A stretch of 64,000 nucleotides of DNA from Gemmatimonadota bacterium (GTDB lineage: Bacteria; Gemmatimonadota; Gemmatimonadetes; Gemmatimonadales; Gemmatimonadaceae). The position numbers and the translations under genes are program-made. The stretch is taken from assembly GCA_016712265.1 (NCBI GenBank), contig JADJRJ010000031.1, positions 1,364,001 through 1,428,000 of the forward strand, written 5' to 3'. How positions within the stretch are numbered: position 1 is the first letter of the stretch; each line of letters begins with the position of its first letter. Below, piece by piece: positions 49,299-58,542 of this stretch. The notes beneath the pieces are model-generated. The model was not told the origin of the DNA and made no database searches. It saw only the letters and a program-made list of their open reading frames with translations.

Positions 49299-50434
49299 CC
49301 GACGGGGAGGGGTGACGCGCGGCGACGCGCGGGGAGCATGGCGCTGATCGCTGCGGCGATGCGCAGGCCGGCGTCGCCGCACCCATAGGTGTCGCGCGGC
49401 CAATCACGCGGCGCGCACCGCGCGGCGTCGATCGCCTGCGGCAGCGACCGGACGCCTGACGGGGCGATCAGCCGATTGGCTCCCAGCTCAACGGTCTCCA
49501 CCCATTCCGTGATCCCACGCATCGTCACGCACGGCGTCCCGAGCCAGTACGCTTCGCGCTGAACGCCCCCGCTGTCAGTCACGACGACGCTGGCGTCGCG
49601 GATGGCCGAAAGCATGCGCGTGTAGTCCAGCGGCGGCGTGACGGTCACATTCTGCGGCCAGGGGAAAGGGCCGGCCGGCGTATCGATCGCGGCGCGGGTG
49701 CGGGGGTGCAGGGGAAGCAACACCGGGAGCGCGAGTTGTCCCAGCGCCGTGATCACCTCTTGGAGCCGCTCTGGAGCATCAGTCAACTCGGCGCGATGCA
49801 GGGTGCTGAGCACAAACGGCGCTTCGGCCCTGGCCGTGGGCAAGCGCGCGACGGACGCTTCCAACACATCGCGCGCGATGTCGCCAGTGACGACCACCTG
49901 TCCGGTGACCCCCTCCCGTGCCAGCGTCGCCGCGGCCCGGAGCGACGGTGCACACAGGAGGGCACTGGCATGATCCACAATGCACCGGTTGCGCTCCTCG
50001 GCCATGTCCGGGTCGCCCGACCGGAGTCCGGCCTCGACGTGCACGACAGGGATGCCGAGTTGCGAGGCTGCCAGCGCGCAGGCGAGGGTCGAGTTGGTGT
50101 CTCCAACGACCACGACCATCCGTGGGCGCATGCGCGAGAGCACCAGGGTCGTGGCTGCCGACATACGAGCGGCCTGTTCCATCGGATGCCCCGGGCCAAC
50201 GCCGAGGAACGCGTCGGGTGCCGCGAGCTCCAAATCCCGATAGAGGGCACCGCGCAGGGCGTCATCATAGTGTTGCCCCGTGTCCACGGTGAAGACGCTC
50301 AACTCCTGCTGCAGGGCGGGGAGGAGTCGGGCAACCTTCACCACCTGTGGCCGCGTGCCATAACACAGGGCGACGTCGGGCCGCCAGCGGCGGCGCGGGG
50401 TCGATTCGGGCCGGGAGGTGCGGTAGCGTGGCAT
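49295..50434 (-). CDS. wecB: UDP-N-acetylglucosamine 2-epimerase (non-hydrolysing)
   Basis: 379 residues from ATG 50434. Signatures: CYGTRPQVVKVARLLPALQQ (usually GTRPE at this site), FTVDTGQHYDDALRGALYRD, VVVVGDTNSTLACALAASQL, HVEAGLRSGDPDMAEERNRC, FVLSTLHRAE, and VVTDSGGVQREAYWLGTPCV. It converts UDP-GlcNAc to UDP-ManNAc, the likely substrate of the nucleotide-sugar dehydrogenase downstream. The usual Glu after GTRP is replaced by Gln (GTRPQ), a change from the family consensus. It is the first gene of the minus-strand glycan cluster. Confidence 0.93.
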   Translation of the reverse strand: MPRYRTSRPESTPRRRWRPDVALCYGTRPQVVKVARLLPALQQELSVFTVDTGQHYDDALRGALYRDLELAAPDAFLGVGPGHPMEQAARMSAATTLVLSRMRPRMVVVVGDTNSTLACALAASQLGIPVVHVEAGLRSGDPDMAEERNRCIVDHASALLCAPSLRAAATLAREGVTGQVVVTGDIARDVLEASVARLPTARAEAPFVLSTLHRAELTDAPERLQEVITALGQLALPVLLPLHPRTRAAIDTPAGPFPWPQNVTVTPPLDYTRMLSAIRDASVVVTDSGGVQREAYWLGTPCVTMRGITEWVETVELGANRLIAPSGVRSLPQAIDAARCAPRDWPRDTYGCGDAGLRIAAAISAMLPARRRASPLPVG

Positions 50435-50767
50435 CAGTGCGCGGCATGATGCATGTGTTGGGCCACCCTCGGTGGGAGGGAGGTAGTGGCCGGTCTGCTC
50501 GGTCGTCCTGACGCGGCGCCGCCCCGTCGTCGCCTGGCCGGCGCACGGAATGACGACGAGGAGGAGTCGGATCCGAAGACAGCCTGGCTCGGTCGCGGCA
50601 CCCCCCGTGGGGTTCGGCGGCGACCGCAGGTGGGTTCGAAACTGCTGCGGGAAGCTGACCGAACGGCGACCGCGCGAATGCCGCTGGGCACTCCTCATGT
50701 TCTCGGCGTCTACGGCACTGCCATTGCTGGTGGTGTACTTCCGTCGCATCCTTTGCCTGCCCGTCGC
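50435..50767. other. Divergent intergenic region, nothing clear
   Basis: This 333-bp gap separates the epimerase (minus) from the globin (plus). Open frames run through it on both strands but have Arg/Gly-rich shadow composition. A hairpin near 50470-50496 (GCCACC..GGTGG) is weak. I see no convincing promoter hexamers or operator here. Confidence 0.5.
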
Positions 50768-51277
50768 ATGAGCGCCCGTGTGAACCGAACGACAATGCCC
50801 ACTCCGGTCGAACTCCCACTCCCCGTGCCGCGACCTCCGCTCTTCGATGCCTTGGGCGGGATGAACGCCGTACTTCGCTTGGCCCATGCCTGGCACGAAC
50901 GCTGTCTTGGCGATGAGGTGGTCGCGCACGCCTTCAGTCATGGCTACCACCCACAGCACACCGAACGGCTTGCTGCGTACTGGGCAGAGGCTTGGGGCGG
51001 TCCGGCAACCTACTCGGCGGAGTACGGCACAGAATCGTCAGTCGTGCGAATGCACAGTGGCAATGGGGCACACGAGGAGATGGATGTGCGGGCGATCGCG
51101 TGCTTCTCGCTTGCGCTGGACGATCTGGGTAGCCTGGAGCCGGCCTTGAGGCAGGCACTGCTTGACTACTTTGTATGGATGACGACGACGACCATGGCGG
51201 CGTATCCGCGTTCACGGCAGGATGTCCCGGAAGGCCTGCGTATGCCTCGTTGGTCATGGAAAGGCCTCGAGGACTAA
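50768..51277 (+). CDS. Group II truncated hemoglobin (globin)
   Basis: 169 residues from ATG 50768; ATG 50795 (160 residues) is an alternative. The trHb2 pattern is visible: LFDALGGMNAVLRLAHAWHE, ACFSLALDDLGSLEPALR, with HTERLAAYWAEAWGGPATYS placing the proximal His in the F helix and GGP before the G helix. Late aromatics WMTTTTMAAY and a W-rich tail (MPRWSWKGLED) fit the group. Such proteins bind oxygen or NO and protect against nitrosative or oxidative stress. It stands alone between the glycan cluster and a gamma-glutamyltransferase. Confidence 0.85.
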   Translation: MSARVNRTTMPTPVELPLPVPRPPLFDALGGMNAVLRLAHAWHERCLGDEVVAHAFSHGYHPQHTERLAAYWAEAWGGPATYSAEYGTESSVVRMHSGNGAHEEMDVRAIACFSLALDDLGSLEPALRQALLDYFVWMTTTTMAAYPRSRQDVPEGLRMPRWSWKGLED

Positions 51278-51394
51278 GTACGTACTGCCTGCCGTTGGCG
51301 AACGTGCTTGTCACCCTTGGGAATCCAGATGCGGTGATGTTCGCGCCGACCGGATGGGCGCGCCTTATGCTCCGTGCCTGAGTGGCGGCCGGAG

Positions 51395-53144
51395 CTAGCG
51401 CGCGCTGGTCCCTCCGGTGCCACCCACTCGCGGTTCGCTCACGCCCTCCCAGCCACCCTTCACGCGCATCACCGCGTTGACGTTCGCGATCCCCGGGATG
51501 TACCGCACGGCGTGCCCGATCGCCCGCAAGCCGGACTCGGCCTCCGGCGTGAGGCCACCCGTCTCCACCATCAGGGTGTCCGGCAACGCCTGGTGGTGCA
51601 GGCGCGGGGCGCGCATCGCGTCGGCGAGCGACATCCGGTGTTCGATGACGTTGAGGATCACCTGGGGAGGTCGCGGTGATGATGCGCGGCCCCCCGGCTG
51701 CGCCAACCACCAGGAGCAATTCACCCTGCGGGTCGAGGACGATCGTGGGTGACATCGCGCTGAGCATGCGCTTGCCTGGGGCGATGGCGTTGGCTTCGTA
51801 CTGCACCAGGCCGAACATGTTGGGCTTGCCGGGCGCCGTGGCGAAGTCGTCCATCTCGTCGTTCATGAAGAACCCGACAGTCTTCAGGTAGACCGCGGAG
51901 CCGTAGCCGTTGTTGATGGTGGTGGTCGTCGCGACCGCATTGCCGTGGTTGTCCACAACGGAATAGTGCGTGGTGTGCTGGCCTTCGATGATCTGCGCCC
52001 CGTTGGGCGGGGTGGGCGTCTTGCGGGCCGGGTCGATCGTCCTGGCCAGCGTACGCGCGTACGCCTTGCTGGTGAGTTGCGCGATGGGGACCTGGACAAA
52101 GGCGGGGTCGGCCAGCTTGTTATTGCGGTCGATGAACGCACGCTGGTAGGCCGAGCCCAGGAGGTGGGCGTACTCCGGCGTCCCCCAGGCCGGGACCTGT
52201 GACCAGGTCTCCAGCATGTTAAGTGTTTCGGTGATGGTGATGCCGCCGGACGAGGCGGGCGGCATGGTGAACAGGCTGTAGCCGCGGTAGCTGCTGCGGA
52301 TGGGGGCGCGCCATTCGGGGGTGTATCGTCGCAGGTCCTCGCGGGTGATGATGCCGCCGCCGCGCGTCATCGCCGCCACCAGGGAGTCGCCGACCGGTCC
52401 GTCGTAAAACGCCTTCGGGCCCGTGCTGGCGATGTACTCCAGGGAGCGGGCCAGGGCCGGTTGCCGGAACAGGCCCCCACGGCGAGCGGGCTGGCCGTTG
52501 GGGAAGAAGACGTCCTTGCCGTCAAACCGGGCGAGGTAGTCGCGGCTGGAGGCGAGCGAGAGGTGCAGCGACGAGTCCACCGTGAAGCCGTCCCGCGCGA
52601 TCCTGATGGCGGGTTGCATCACCTGCGACAACGTCAGGGTGCCGTACTTGGCCAGCGCTTCTGCCATGCCAGCGACCGCTCCCGGGACGCCTGACGCGCG
52701 GTAACCCACAATGCTTTCGTTGGTGGGATTGCCGGCGGCATCGAGGTACATGTTGCGATGGGCGGCGAGCGGGGCGACCTCCCGATAGTCGATGGCCGCG
52801 TTGCGACCGTCGGCCATGCGGATCACCATGAAGCCACCGCCCCCGATGTTGCCCGCGACCGGGTAGGTGACGGCGAGGGCAAATCCCACGGCCACGGCGG
52901 CATCGACGGCGTTGCCCCCGGCCCGGATGATCTCGTTGCCCGCATCCGAGGCCCGGCGCTCGTTGCTGGCGATCATGAACTCCTTGCCAAAGGCGGCCGG
53001 GCTGCCCGCGGCGAAGCGCCAGCCAGCGGGGAAGGTCGCGGCCTGCCGCGGCGGGACACCACCGCCTAACGACTCCTCGGGTGACGGGGTGCGGGCGCAC
53101 GCGAGCGCACCAAGGACGGCACAGGCCAGGAGACGACGGTTCAT
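51395..53144 (-). pseudogene. ggt: Gamma-glutamyltransferase, frameshifted near the C-terminus
   Basis: Lipoprotein-type start MNRRLLACAVLGALACARTP (ATG 53144, Cys16 in LAC). Large-subunit motifs: NEIIRAGGNAVDAAVAVGFA, NIGGGGFMVIRMADG, ASGVPGAVAGMAEALAKYG. The autoprocessing Thr sits in GQHTTHYSVVDNHGNAVATT, and GGPRIITAT follows. The frame then breaks at a C4 run (51664-51667, plus-strand GGGG); the next frame continues with QVILNVIEHRMSLADAMRAP, LHHQALPDTLMVETGGLTPE and VNAVMRVKGGWEG to a stop at 51395. Removing one base restores the protein. It cleaves the gamma-glutamyl bond of glutathione outside the cytoplasm. The break is probably a sequencing indel. Confidence 0.88.
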
Positions 53145-53266
53145 GTCACACGTGGGGGTGGAGGAGGGAGACACTGGCGACGAACGATCGCGGGTGCAGT
53201 GACACGAGGGTCCGCGTGTCGTCGGGACGAGACATCATCGGCATGCGCCGAAATACAACACCTCGG

Positions 53267-53280
53267 GTCTCGCGCGAGAC
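53267..53280. promoter_or_regulatory. 14-bp perfect palindrome upstream of ggt
   Basis: GTCTCGCGCGAGAC is self-complementary and lies 123 bp upstream of the ggt start on the minus strand. A T-rich patch (TGTATTT on the minus strand, about 53252-53258) between the two could be a -10 element. It may be an operator or simply the 3' flank of the upstream barrel gene. Confidence 0.35.
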
Positions 53281-53297
53281 GCGACGGCGGGTGCACA

Positions 53298-53954
53298 CTA
53301 AAACCCCACACGCAGCGACAATCTCGAGTTGAAGTGCCGCGCGAAGCGCCCGCCGCCCTGGCCGGATGTGCTCCGCTCGTGCACCGCGTACAAGCCATCC
53401 TGCACAAACTGCAACTGCCAGTCAGGGGCGATGGTGTAGCCAAACCCATACCCGGCCCCAAAGGCGAAATCGGTGTTCGAAATGTCCACCTCGCGACCCG
53501 TGACAGCGAAGTTGCCATAACGCAGCGCGCCCAGGAACCCTTCGATCACCTGGTGGAAGCCGGGGCCGCCGCCATAACGCACGGTCGCACCATACGAACT
53601 GATCGTGGCATCGGCCGCACAACGGCTGCACCCCGAGGTCCCGCCGAAGGTGTTGAAGTTCAGGGGAAGCCGCGCGTAGTTGAACGCCACCCCCACCGCC
53701 AGAAACCGCGCGACCTCCCGCTCCAGTGAGCCGCGCAGGGAGAACGCCGCATCCAGGTCCCAGGTGCTACCGGTGGCATCGTCCACCACATACGGACCCC
53801 AGTGGATCCCGGGGCCGGCGGTGGCGAACCAGCGCGGGGCGTTTCCCACCACGAGCCCTTGGTCCCGTGCGCGTTCGCGGGGACGACGTTGGGCGTCCAG
53901 CGGCTCGACGAGTCCGGCGAGCGCAATCAGGGCGGGCACGAGGCGTTTCAGCAT
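53298..53954 (-). CDS. Predicted outer-membrane beta-barrel protein
   Basis: 218 residues from ATG 53954; a GTG 12 bp upstream is an alternative. The signal peptide is MLKRLVPALIALAGLVEPLD then AQ. The body alternates polar and aromatic residues in amphipathic strands (WDLDAAFSLRGSLEREVARF, LAVGVAFNYARLPLNF, FGAGYGFGYTIAPDWQLQFV) and ends in strand RLSLRVGF with terminal Phe, the outer-membrane targeting signature. A CSRC pair (around residue 107) may form a loop disulfide. Family probably OMP_b-brl or OmpW-like. Ligand unknown. Confidence 0.82.
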   Translation of the reverse strand: MLKRLVPALIALAGLVEPLDAQRRPRERARDQGLVVGNAPRWFATAGPGIHWGPYVVDDATGSTWDLDAAFSLRGSLEREVARFLAVGVAFNYARLPLNFNTFGGTSGCSRCAADATISSYGATVRYGGGPGFHQVIEGFLGALRYGNFAVTGREVDISNTDFAFGAGYGFGYTIAPDWQLQFVQDGLYAVHERSTSGQGGGRFARHFNSRLSLRVGF

Positions 53955-54027
53955 GGGCGGCAGCACGGGGTAAGTTTACGTCGCTCGGCACCTTGCCGCG
54001 CGATCCCACTTCCTTCGACACCGCGAC

Positions 54028-54962
54028 GTGCCGTCCCCCCCGCCCCAGCCCCCCCGCTCGACCCCGCATCACGGAACACCGCAACCCGCGCACGACCGAC
54101 ATCGACCTCGCGACGACCCTGGAGATCGTCGACGCCATGAATGCCGAGGATCGAACCGTCGCGGATGCGGTCGCGCGTGTACGGGAGCCGGTGGCGCGCG
54201 CGATGGGGTTCGTCGAGGACGCGTTCCGGGCGGGAGGGCGACTGTTCTACGTCGGGGCGGGCACCTCCGGTCGCCTCGGGATCCTGGATGCCTCCGAGTG
54301 CCCGCCCACGTTCGGGTCGGATCCCGATCTGGTGCAGGGGATCATCGCCGGAGGAGAGCCGGCGGTGTTCCGGTCGCAGGAAGGGGCCGAAGACCACCCG
54401 GCGGGCGGCGCGCAGGCCGTGGACGAGCGCGGGGTGCGCCAGGGGTGACGTGGTGGTCGGGATCGCGGCCTCAGGCACGACGCCGTTTGTGCGCGGGGCA
54501 TTGCTGCGTGCGCGGGAGCGCGGTGCCCGCACGGTGATGCTGGCCTGCACGCCGATCGATGCCGAGTTCGAGCAGAGGGTGGACCAGGCGATTGTCGCCG
54601 TGACCGGGCCGGAGGTCGTGACCGGATCCACACGTCTCAAGGCGGGGACCGCCACCAAGATGATCCTCAACATGCTCACCACCGGCGCGATGATTCGCAC
54701 GGGCAAGACGTTCGGCAACTTGATGGTGGACCTGCGCGCCACCAACGTGAAGCTGGCCGATCGGTCGGAGCGGATCGTCATGGAGGTCTGCGACGTGACG
54801 CGCGAGGTGGCGCGCGACCTCCTGCAAGCGGCGGATCGGAGCGTGAAGCTGGCGATTGTCATGCACGCGACCGGCGGCTCATTGTCCGACGCGCAGCAGG
54901 CCCTCGCGTCGCACGACGGGGTGATTCGCAAGGTCCTCGGCGCCAGCGGGAGGAACGCATGA
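54028..54962 (+). pseudogene. murQ: N-acetylmuramic acid 6-phosphate etherase MurQ, frameshifted
   Basis: MurQ signatures occur in order across two frames. Frame 1: TEHRNPRTTDIDLATTLEIV, LFYVGAGTSGRLGILDASEC, PPTFGSDPDLVQGIIAGG. Frame 2: DVVVGIAASGTTPFVRGALL, GPEVVTGSTRLKAGTATKMI, NLMVDLRATNVKLADRSERI. The switch is at a G4 run (54442-54445); one base fewer restores VRQGDVVVGIAASG. A GTG at 54028 is the likeliest start; two C7 tracts near 54033-54050 would then need another correction. MurQ removes lactate from MurNAc-6-P in cell-wall recycling. The stop overlaps the anmK start (ATGA), so both enzymes of the pathway are coupled. Confidence 0.86.
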
Positions 54963-56089
54963 TCGTCGTCGGCCTGATGTCGGGGACCTCGCTCGACGGG
55001 ATCTCGGCCGCGGTCGTCCGGTTTCGCGACGTCGGGGCACGGGTGGAGGCTGAGTTGCTTGGGTTTGATGTGGCGCCCTATGCGATGGGTGATCGCGCCC
55101 GGCTGGCCCAGGCGCTCGTTGGGGGCACGCCGGAGGAGTATTGTCGACTGGGCTTCGACCTGGGAGAATGGCTGGCGGCCGCGGCGATCCGCGTCCTCGC
55201 ACAGGCGGGTATTGCCCGCGGCGACGTGGCGGCGATTGCCTCGCACGGCCAAACGATCTGGCACGTGCCGGGGCATTCCACCTGGCAGATCGGCGAAGCC
55301 GCGGTGATCGCCGAGCGCACGGGCTGTCGGGTCATCAGCGACTTCCGCGTGGCCGACGTGGCCGCGGGGGGCCAGGGAGCTCCGCTGGTCTCGATGGCGG
55401 ATCGCGTGCTCTTCTCGTCGCCGGACACCTGGCGGGCGCTGCAGAACATCGGTGGGATCGGGAACGTGACATTGGTCCCGCCGGGTGGCGGCGAGCTCGG
55501 GCTGCGGGCGTTCGACACCGGCCCCGGGGTTGTCGTGATCGACGGCGTGACCCAGCGCGTAGATCCGTCGCTGACCTACGACGTGGATGGTCGTCTGGCG
55601 CGCCAGGGGCAGGTGATCCACGCGGCCGTCGAGGCGACGCTGGATGATCCGTACTTCCTCGCGCCGCCACCCAAGACCACCGGGCGCGAGTTCTTCGATG
55701 CGGCATACATCACCACCTTTATCGAGCGATGCCGCGCCGAACACCCGCAGGCGAAGGGGCCGGACCTGGTGGCGTCAGCCGTGGCCCTCACGGCTCGGTC
55801 GATCGGGAGCAGCTTGCGACAGTTTGTCCCGGAGCCGGTGGCCGAGTTGGTGGTGTCCGGCGGCGGGGCGCAGAATCCGGTGCTCGTCGAGGCGATTGCC
55901 CACGCGGTCGCCCCGATCCCGGTCCGGCGGTTCGACCAGTTATTCTTTGACGGCGAGGCCAAGGAGGCCGCGGCTTTCGCGTTGTTGGGCTACCTGCACC
56001 TTACGGGGCGCCCGGGGAACGTGCCGGCGGCGACGGGCGCGCGCGGGGGGAGGGTGCTGGGGAAGACCTGTGGGGGCGGCGGCCCGTAG
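54959..56089 (+). CDS. anmK: Anhydro-N-acetylmuramic acid kinase
   Basis: 376 residues. The start MIVVGLMSGTSLDGISAAVV is the AnmK signature. Further motifs are SHGQTIWHVPG, IISDFRVADVAAGGQGAPL-like (VISDFRVADVAAGGQGAPLV), NIGGIGNVTLVPPGGG, FDTGPGVVVIDGVTQR and ELVVSGGGAQNPVLVEAIA. It phosphorylates anhydro-MurNAc to MurNAc-6-P, the substrate of the MurQ product encoded just upstream with a 4-base overlap. A repeat-like hairpin region follows before the convergent phosphatase. Confidence 0.96.
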   Translation: MIVVGLMSGTSLDGISAAVVRFRDVGARVEAELLGFDVAPYAMGDRARLAQALVGGTPEEYCRLGFDLGEWLAAAAIRVLAQAGIARGDVAAIASHGQTIWHVPGHSTWQIGEAAVIAERTGCRVISDFRVADVAAGGQGAPLVSMADRVLFSSPDTWRALQNIGGIGNVTLVPPGGGELGLRAFDTGPGVVVIDGVTQRVDPSLTYDVDGRLARQGQVIHAAVEATLDDPYFLAPPPKTTGREFFDAAYITTFIERCRAEHPQAKGPDLVASAVALTARSIGSSLRQFVPEPVAELVVSGGGAQNPVLVEAIAHAVAPIPVRRFDQLFFDGEAKEAAAFALLGYLHLTGRPGNVPAATGARGGRVLGKTCGGGGP

Positions 56090-56108
56090 CCGATAACTGC
56101 CACAGCGA

Positions 56109-56186
56109 GGCACGAGCGGCACGGGCAGTACGCGCAGCACGGGAGGCGTGCCGCCCGTGCTGCTCAAGTCTCGTGCTTCTCGTGCC
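56109..56186. repeat. Nested inverted-repeat element between anmK and the phosphatase gene
   Basis: GGCACGA (56109-56115) pairs with TCGTGCC (56180-56186), and inside it GCAGCACGGG (56134-56143) pairs perfectly with CCCGTGCTGC (56154-56163). The DNA between is built of short GCACG-containing units (GCACGAGC, GCACGGGC, GCACGGG). It lies in the 118-bp gap between convergent genes, so it may be a bidirectional terminator or a REP-like element. Confidence 0.6.
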
Positions 56187-56207
56187 GCATCAGTACCGCT
56201 GCTCCCG

Positions 56208-57320
56208 CTAGAGCCACCGCCAGAGCAGGTACAACGACAGCAGCGCCCCGGCCGCCGCGAGCGCCGCACGAATCATCAGTCCCTGACGCCGGCGTTCGGC
56301 GACGACCGCAGCAGGGAAGGGTTCGATCGGCGTGCCGCGCATCATGGCGGCGGTGCGTTCGCGGAGTAGCGAATCGAGATCGGTGCCCGGCGCAGCCGGC
56401 GGCCCGCTTCGCTCATACAGCTGGTGTCCCACCGCATCGTCAGCCGAGGCGCGCTTGAGGCCAGCGCCGTCGAAGCGCGCGCCAACCACGGTGATGTTGT
56501 CGGGCCCGCCCATCTCGTTGGCGAGATCCACCATCCGCTGGCACGCCGTGAGCAGGTCGCGCTCCTCCCGAACACACCGCGCGATGTCCTCCCCTCTCAC
56601 GAGCCCGGAGAGTCCATCGCTGCAGAGGATCAGGACGTCTTCGCGCCGCACGCGCTGGTGGGTGAGGTCGACCTTGATATGCGCTTCCGGGCCGAGGGCC
56701 TGGAGGATGATGTTCTTGCGTTCGGAATGCTCCGCCTGCTCCTCGGTCATCTCACCGGCTTCGACCAGTTTCTGGATAAGCGACTGATCCTTGGTGAGCT
56801 GACGGGCGACACCGTCGCGGACGAGGTAGGCCCGGGAGTCGCCGACCTGGGCGAGGAACAGGGTATCGCCCAGGAGGCCGGCGATGGTCGCCGTGGTTCC
56901 CATCCCGCGGACCTCGGGGTGGTCGGTCGCGTAGCGGTAGATGACGCTGTTGGCTGTTTGGGCCGCACGCTCGATGGCGTCGACGAACAGTTCCGGTGCG
57001 CCCGGCGCGGCGGCCGACCAGTCGTCGCGCAACGAACGCAGCACGACATCCACGGCCGTTGCGCTCGCGAGTTCGCCAGCGGCGGCGCCGCCCATGCCGT
57101 CGGCGACCATGAACAGGAGGCCCCGAGCGCCGACGCGCTGTTGGACCGAGGCGTCGAAGTCGAGGGGCTGCCCGGTCGCCAGGTCAGAGACGAGGAAGGC
57201 GTCCTCGTTGTGATCGCGCGTGCGGCCCACATCGGTGACCGCATACACCTCGACCATGATGGAGCCACCGTCCCCGCCGCCCTGCAGGCGCGCTGCCTTC
57301 ACCTCAATGGGAGTCTTCAT
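56208..57320 (-). CDS. PP2C-family serine/threonine phosphatase with C-terminal membrane helix
   Basis: 370 residues. PP2C (PPM) motifs: VTDVGRTRDHNEDAFLV, LLFMVADGMGGAAAGELASA, MGTTATIAGLLGDTLFLAQV, GDSRAYLVRDGVARQLTKDQ, ILCSDGLSGLV and MGGPDNITVVGARF, covering the metal-binding aspartates. The C-terminus ends in a transmembrane helix (LMIRAALAAAGALLSLYLLW). It opposes Hanks-type kinases such as the one at 8564. The start is 10 bp from the end of the FHA gene, so they are co-transcribed. Confidence 0.94.
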   Translation of the reverse strand: MKTPIEVKAARLQGGGDGGSIMVEVYAVTDVGRTRDHNEDAFLVSDLATGQPLDFDASVQQRVGARGLLFMVADGMGGAAAGELASATAVDVVLRSLRDDWSAAAPGAPELFVDAIERAAQTANSVIYRYATDHPEVRGMGTTATIAGLLGDTLFLAQVGDSRAYLVRDGVARQLTKDQSLIQKLVEAGEMTEEQAEHSERKNIILQALGPEAHIKVDLTHQRVRREDVLILCSDGLSGLVRGEDIARCVREERDLLTACQRMVDLANEMGGPDNITVVGARFDGAGLKRASADDAVGHQLYERSGPPAAPGTDLDSLLRERTAAMMRGTPIEPFPAAVVAERRRQGLMIRAALAAAGALLSLYLLWRWL

Positions 57321-57330
57321 CCCGCGAACG

Positions 57331-58322
57331 TCAGGCGAGGTCCACGCGCATGACCTTCCCGGCCAGGGACAAACGCTGTCCGCTGGTCATGCGACGCGGC
57401 CCACGAACGGAGACCGCCACCCCGTTGCGGCTCCCGACGTCGCGCACGGACAACGTGCCATCGGCGGCACAGGTGATCGAAGCATGCCGAGCACTCATGG
57501 TGCGGTCGAAGGCAAACACCCAGTCTCCCTCTTCCCGGCCGATGAGGACCGACCGCCCCGGCCACAGGTACATCATGTCCCGAACGCGTCCGTCGCTGCG
57601 CAACTGCTCGAGGACCGCGCAGTCGCGACCCGGCAGGATCGATCCCAGCATCGACTGGTCCGCGAAGTAGGTGCCGTCATCCACCCAGCGACGATAACGA
57701 ATGACCTGCGATCCCAACAGCAGGACATCACCGTCATTCAGCTGGGTCTCGGTGGTCAGGAAGATGTAGAGGGCCCGGGGATCACCCACGGGCTCCACCT
57801 CTGCGCCGTCCGATCGCAGGGAGAGGGTGGCGCCGTCACCCCCCGCGTGCCCGTCGCCCACCAGGATTTCGACCCCGTCGGTCGTGATCGTGGCGGAGTC
57901 GCTCTCGAGGGCAATCACGCGTGCGGCCGTGCCGGCCGCGTCGAGCACGGTGAGCGACGCACGGGTCGAGACCTGCGGAATACCACGTGGCGCCGTTCCC
58001 CCGGCACCTGGTGGCCCACCTCCGCCGATCCTGGTCCCGCAGCCCGAACAGAAGCGCGCCGTCTCGTCGGTGCGAATCGTCCCGCAGGTCCGACAGAACG
58101 TCAACGTCTCATCGGTCACGATGGCCATCCGAAAGCCGCACCGTGCACAAAAAGGCACGCCAACTCGGTTAGCGTGCCCACATTTGTCGCACCTGCCGAG
58201 CATGGGAGGAAACTGGGCGCGCCCAGTCGTCCCGATGATCAGACCTGGCGTGGCCTCGCCACACCCGGTGCAGAATCGCACACCGGGGAGAGTCGCTGGT
58301 TGCACTTGGTGCAAGCTGCCAC
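57331..58322 (-). CDS. Zinc-ribbon protein with FHA domains (start region frameshifted)
   Basis: About 330 residues. The clear frame runs from 58314 (TTG). Three zinc ribbons show in it: FCTGCGEATPG, CDKCGHANRVGVPFCARCG and CRTCGTIRTDETARFCSGCG. Two FHA domains follow; the second shows RSVLIGREEGDWVFAFDRTM, SARHASITC and VRDVGSRNGVAVSVRG. In another frame just upstream, GTG 58322 reads AACTKCNQRLSP, the missing first half of the first ribbon; one added base in CCGGGG (58283-58288) would fuse the two. So the real protein starts at 58322 and a base is probably missing. FHA domains bind phosphothreonine, which fits the phosphatase gene 10 bp downstream. Confidence 0.87.
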
Positions 58323-58542
58323 GTGAAAGCAGGAAAATATGAGGGAATCAGGGCCCGCAGGACGTCCGAAAATGGCACACACAGGCGTACGGAGCAACTC
58401 CAGTGCCGGATTCGGCGGCGCCGGAATCCCATGCGCTGCTTGGAGATGCGTGTGTTTCGCGGGGAAGATCGCCCGAAAGCTGTGGCGACAAAGCTGCGAG
58501 CCCACGGCGTGCGCGCATCAGTCGTCGCACTGTTGCAATGCC

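Noticed and set aside
47832..49388. 518-codon open frame on the plus strand
   Set aside because: Opposite the multi-span membrane protein; product is Arg/Gly/His-rich with no hydrophobic segments.
50453..50767. N-terminal extension of the globin gene
   Set aside because: The upstream 105 codons have shadow composition; the globin fold begins after ATG 50768 or 50795.
54028..54537. Separate small gene overlapping the start of murQ
   Set aside because: The product is a proline- and arginine-rich shadow; only its GTG start is used here as the likely murQ start.
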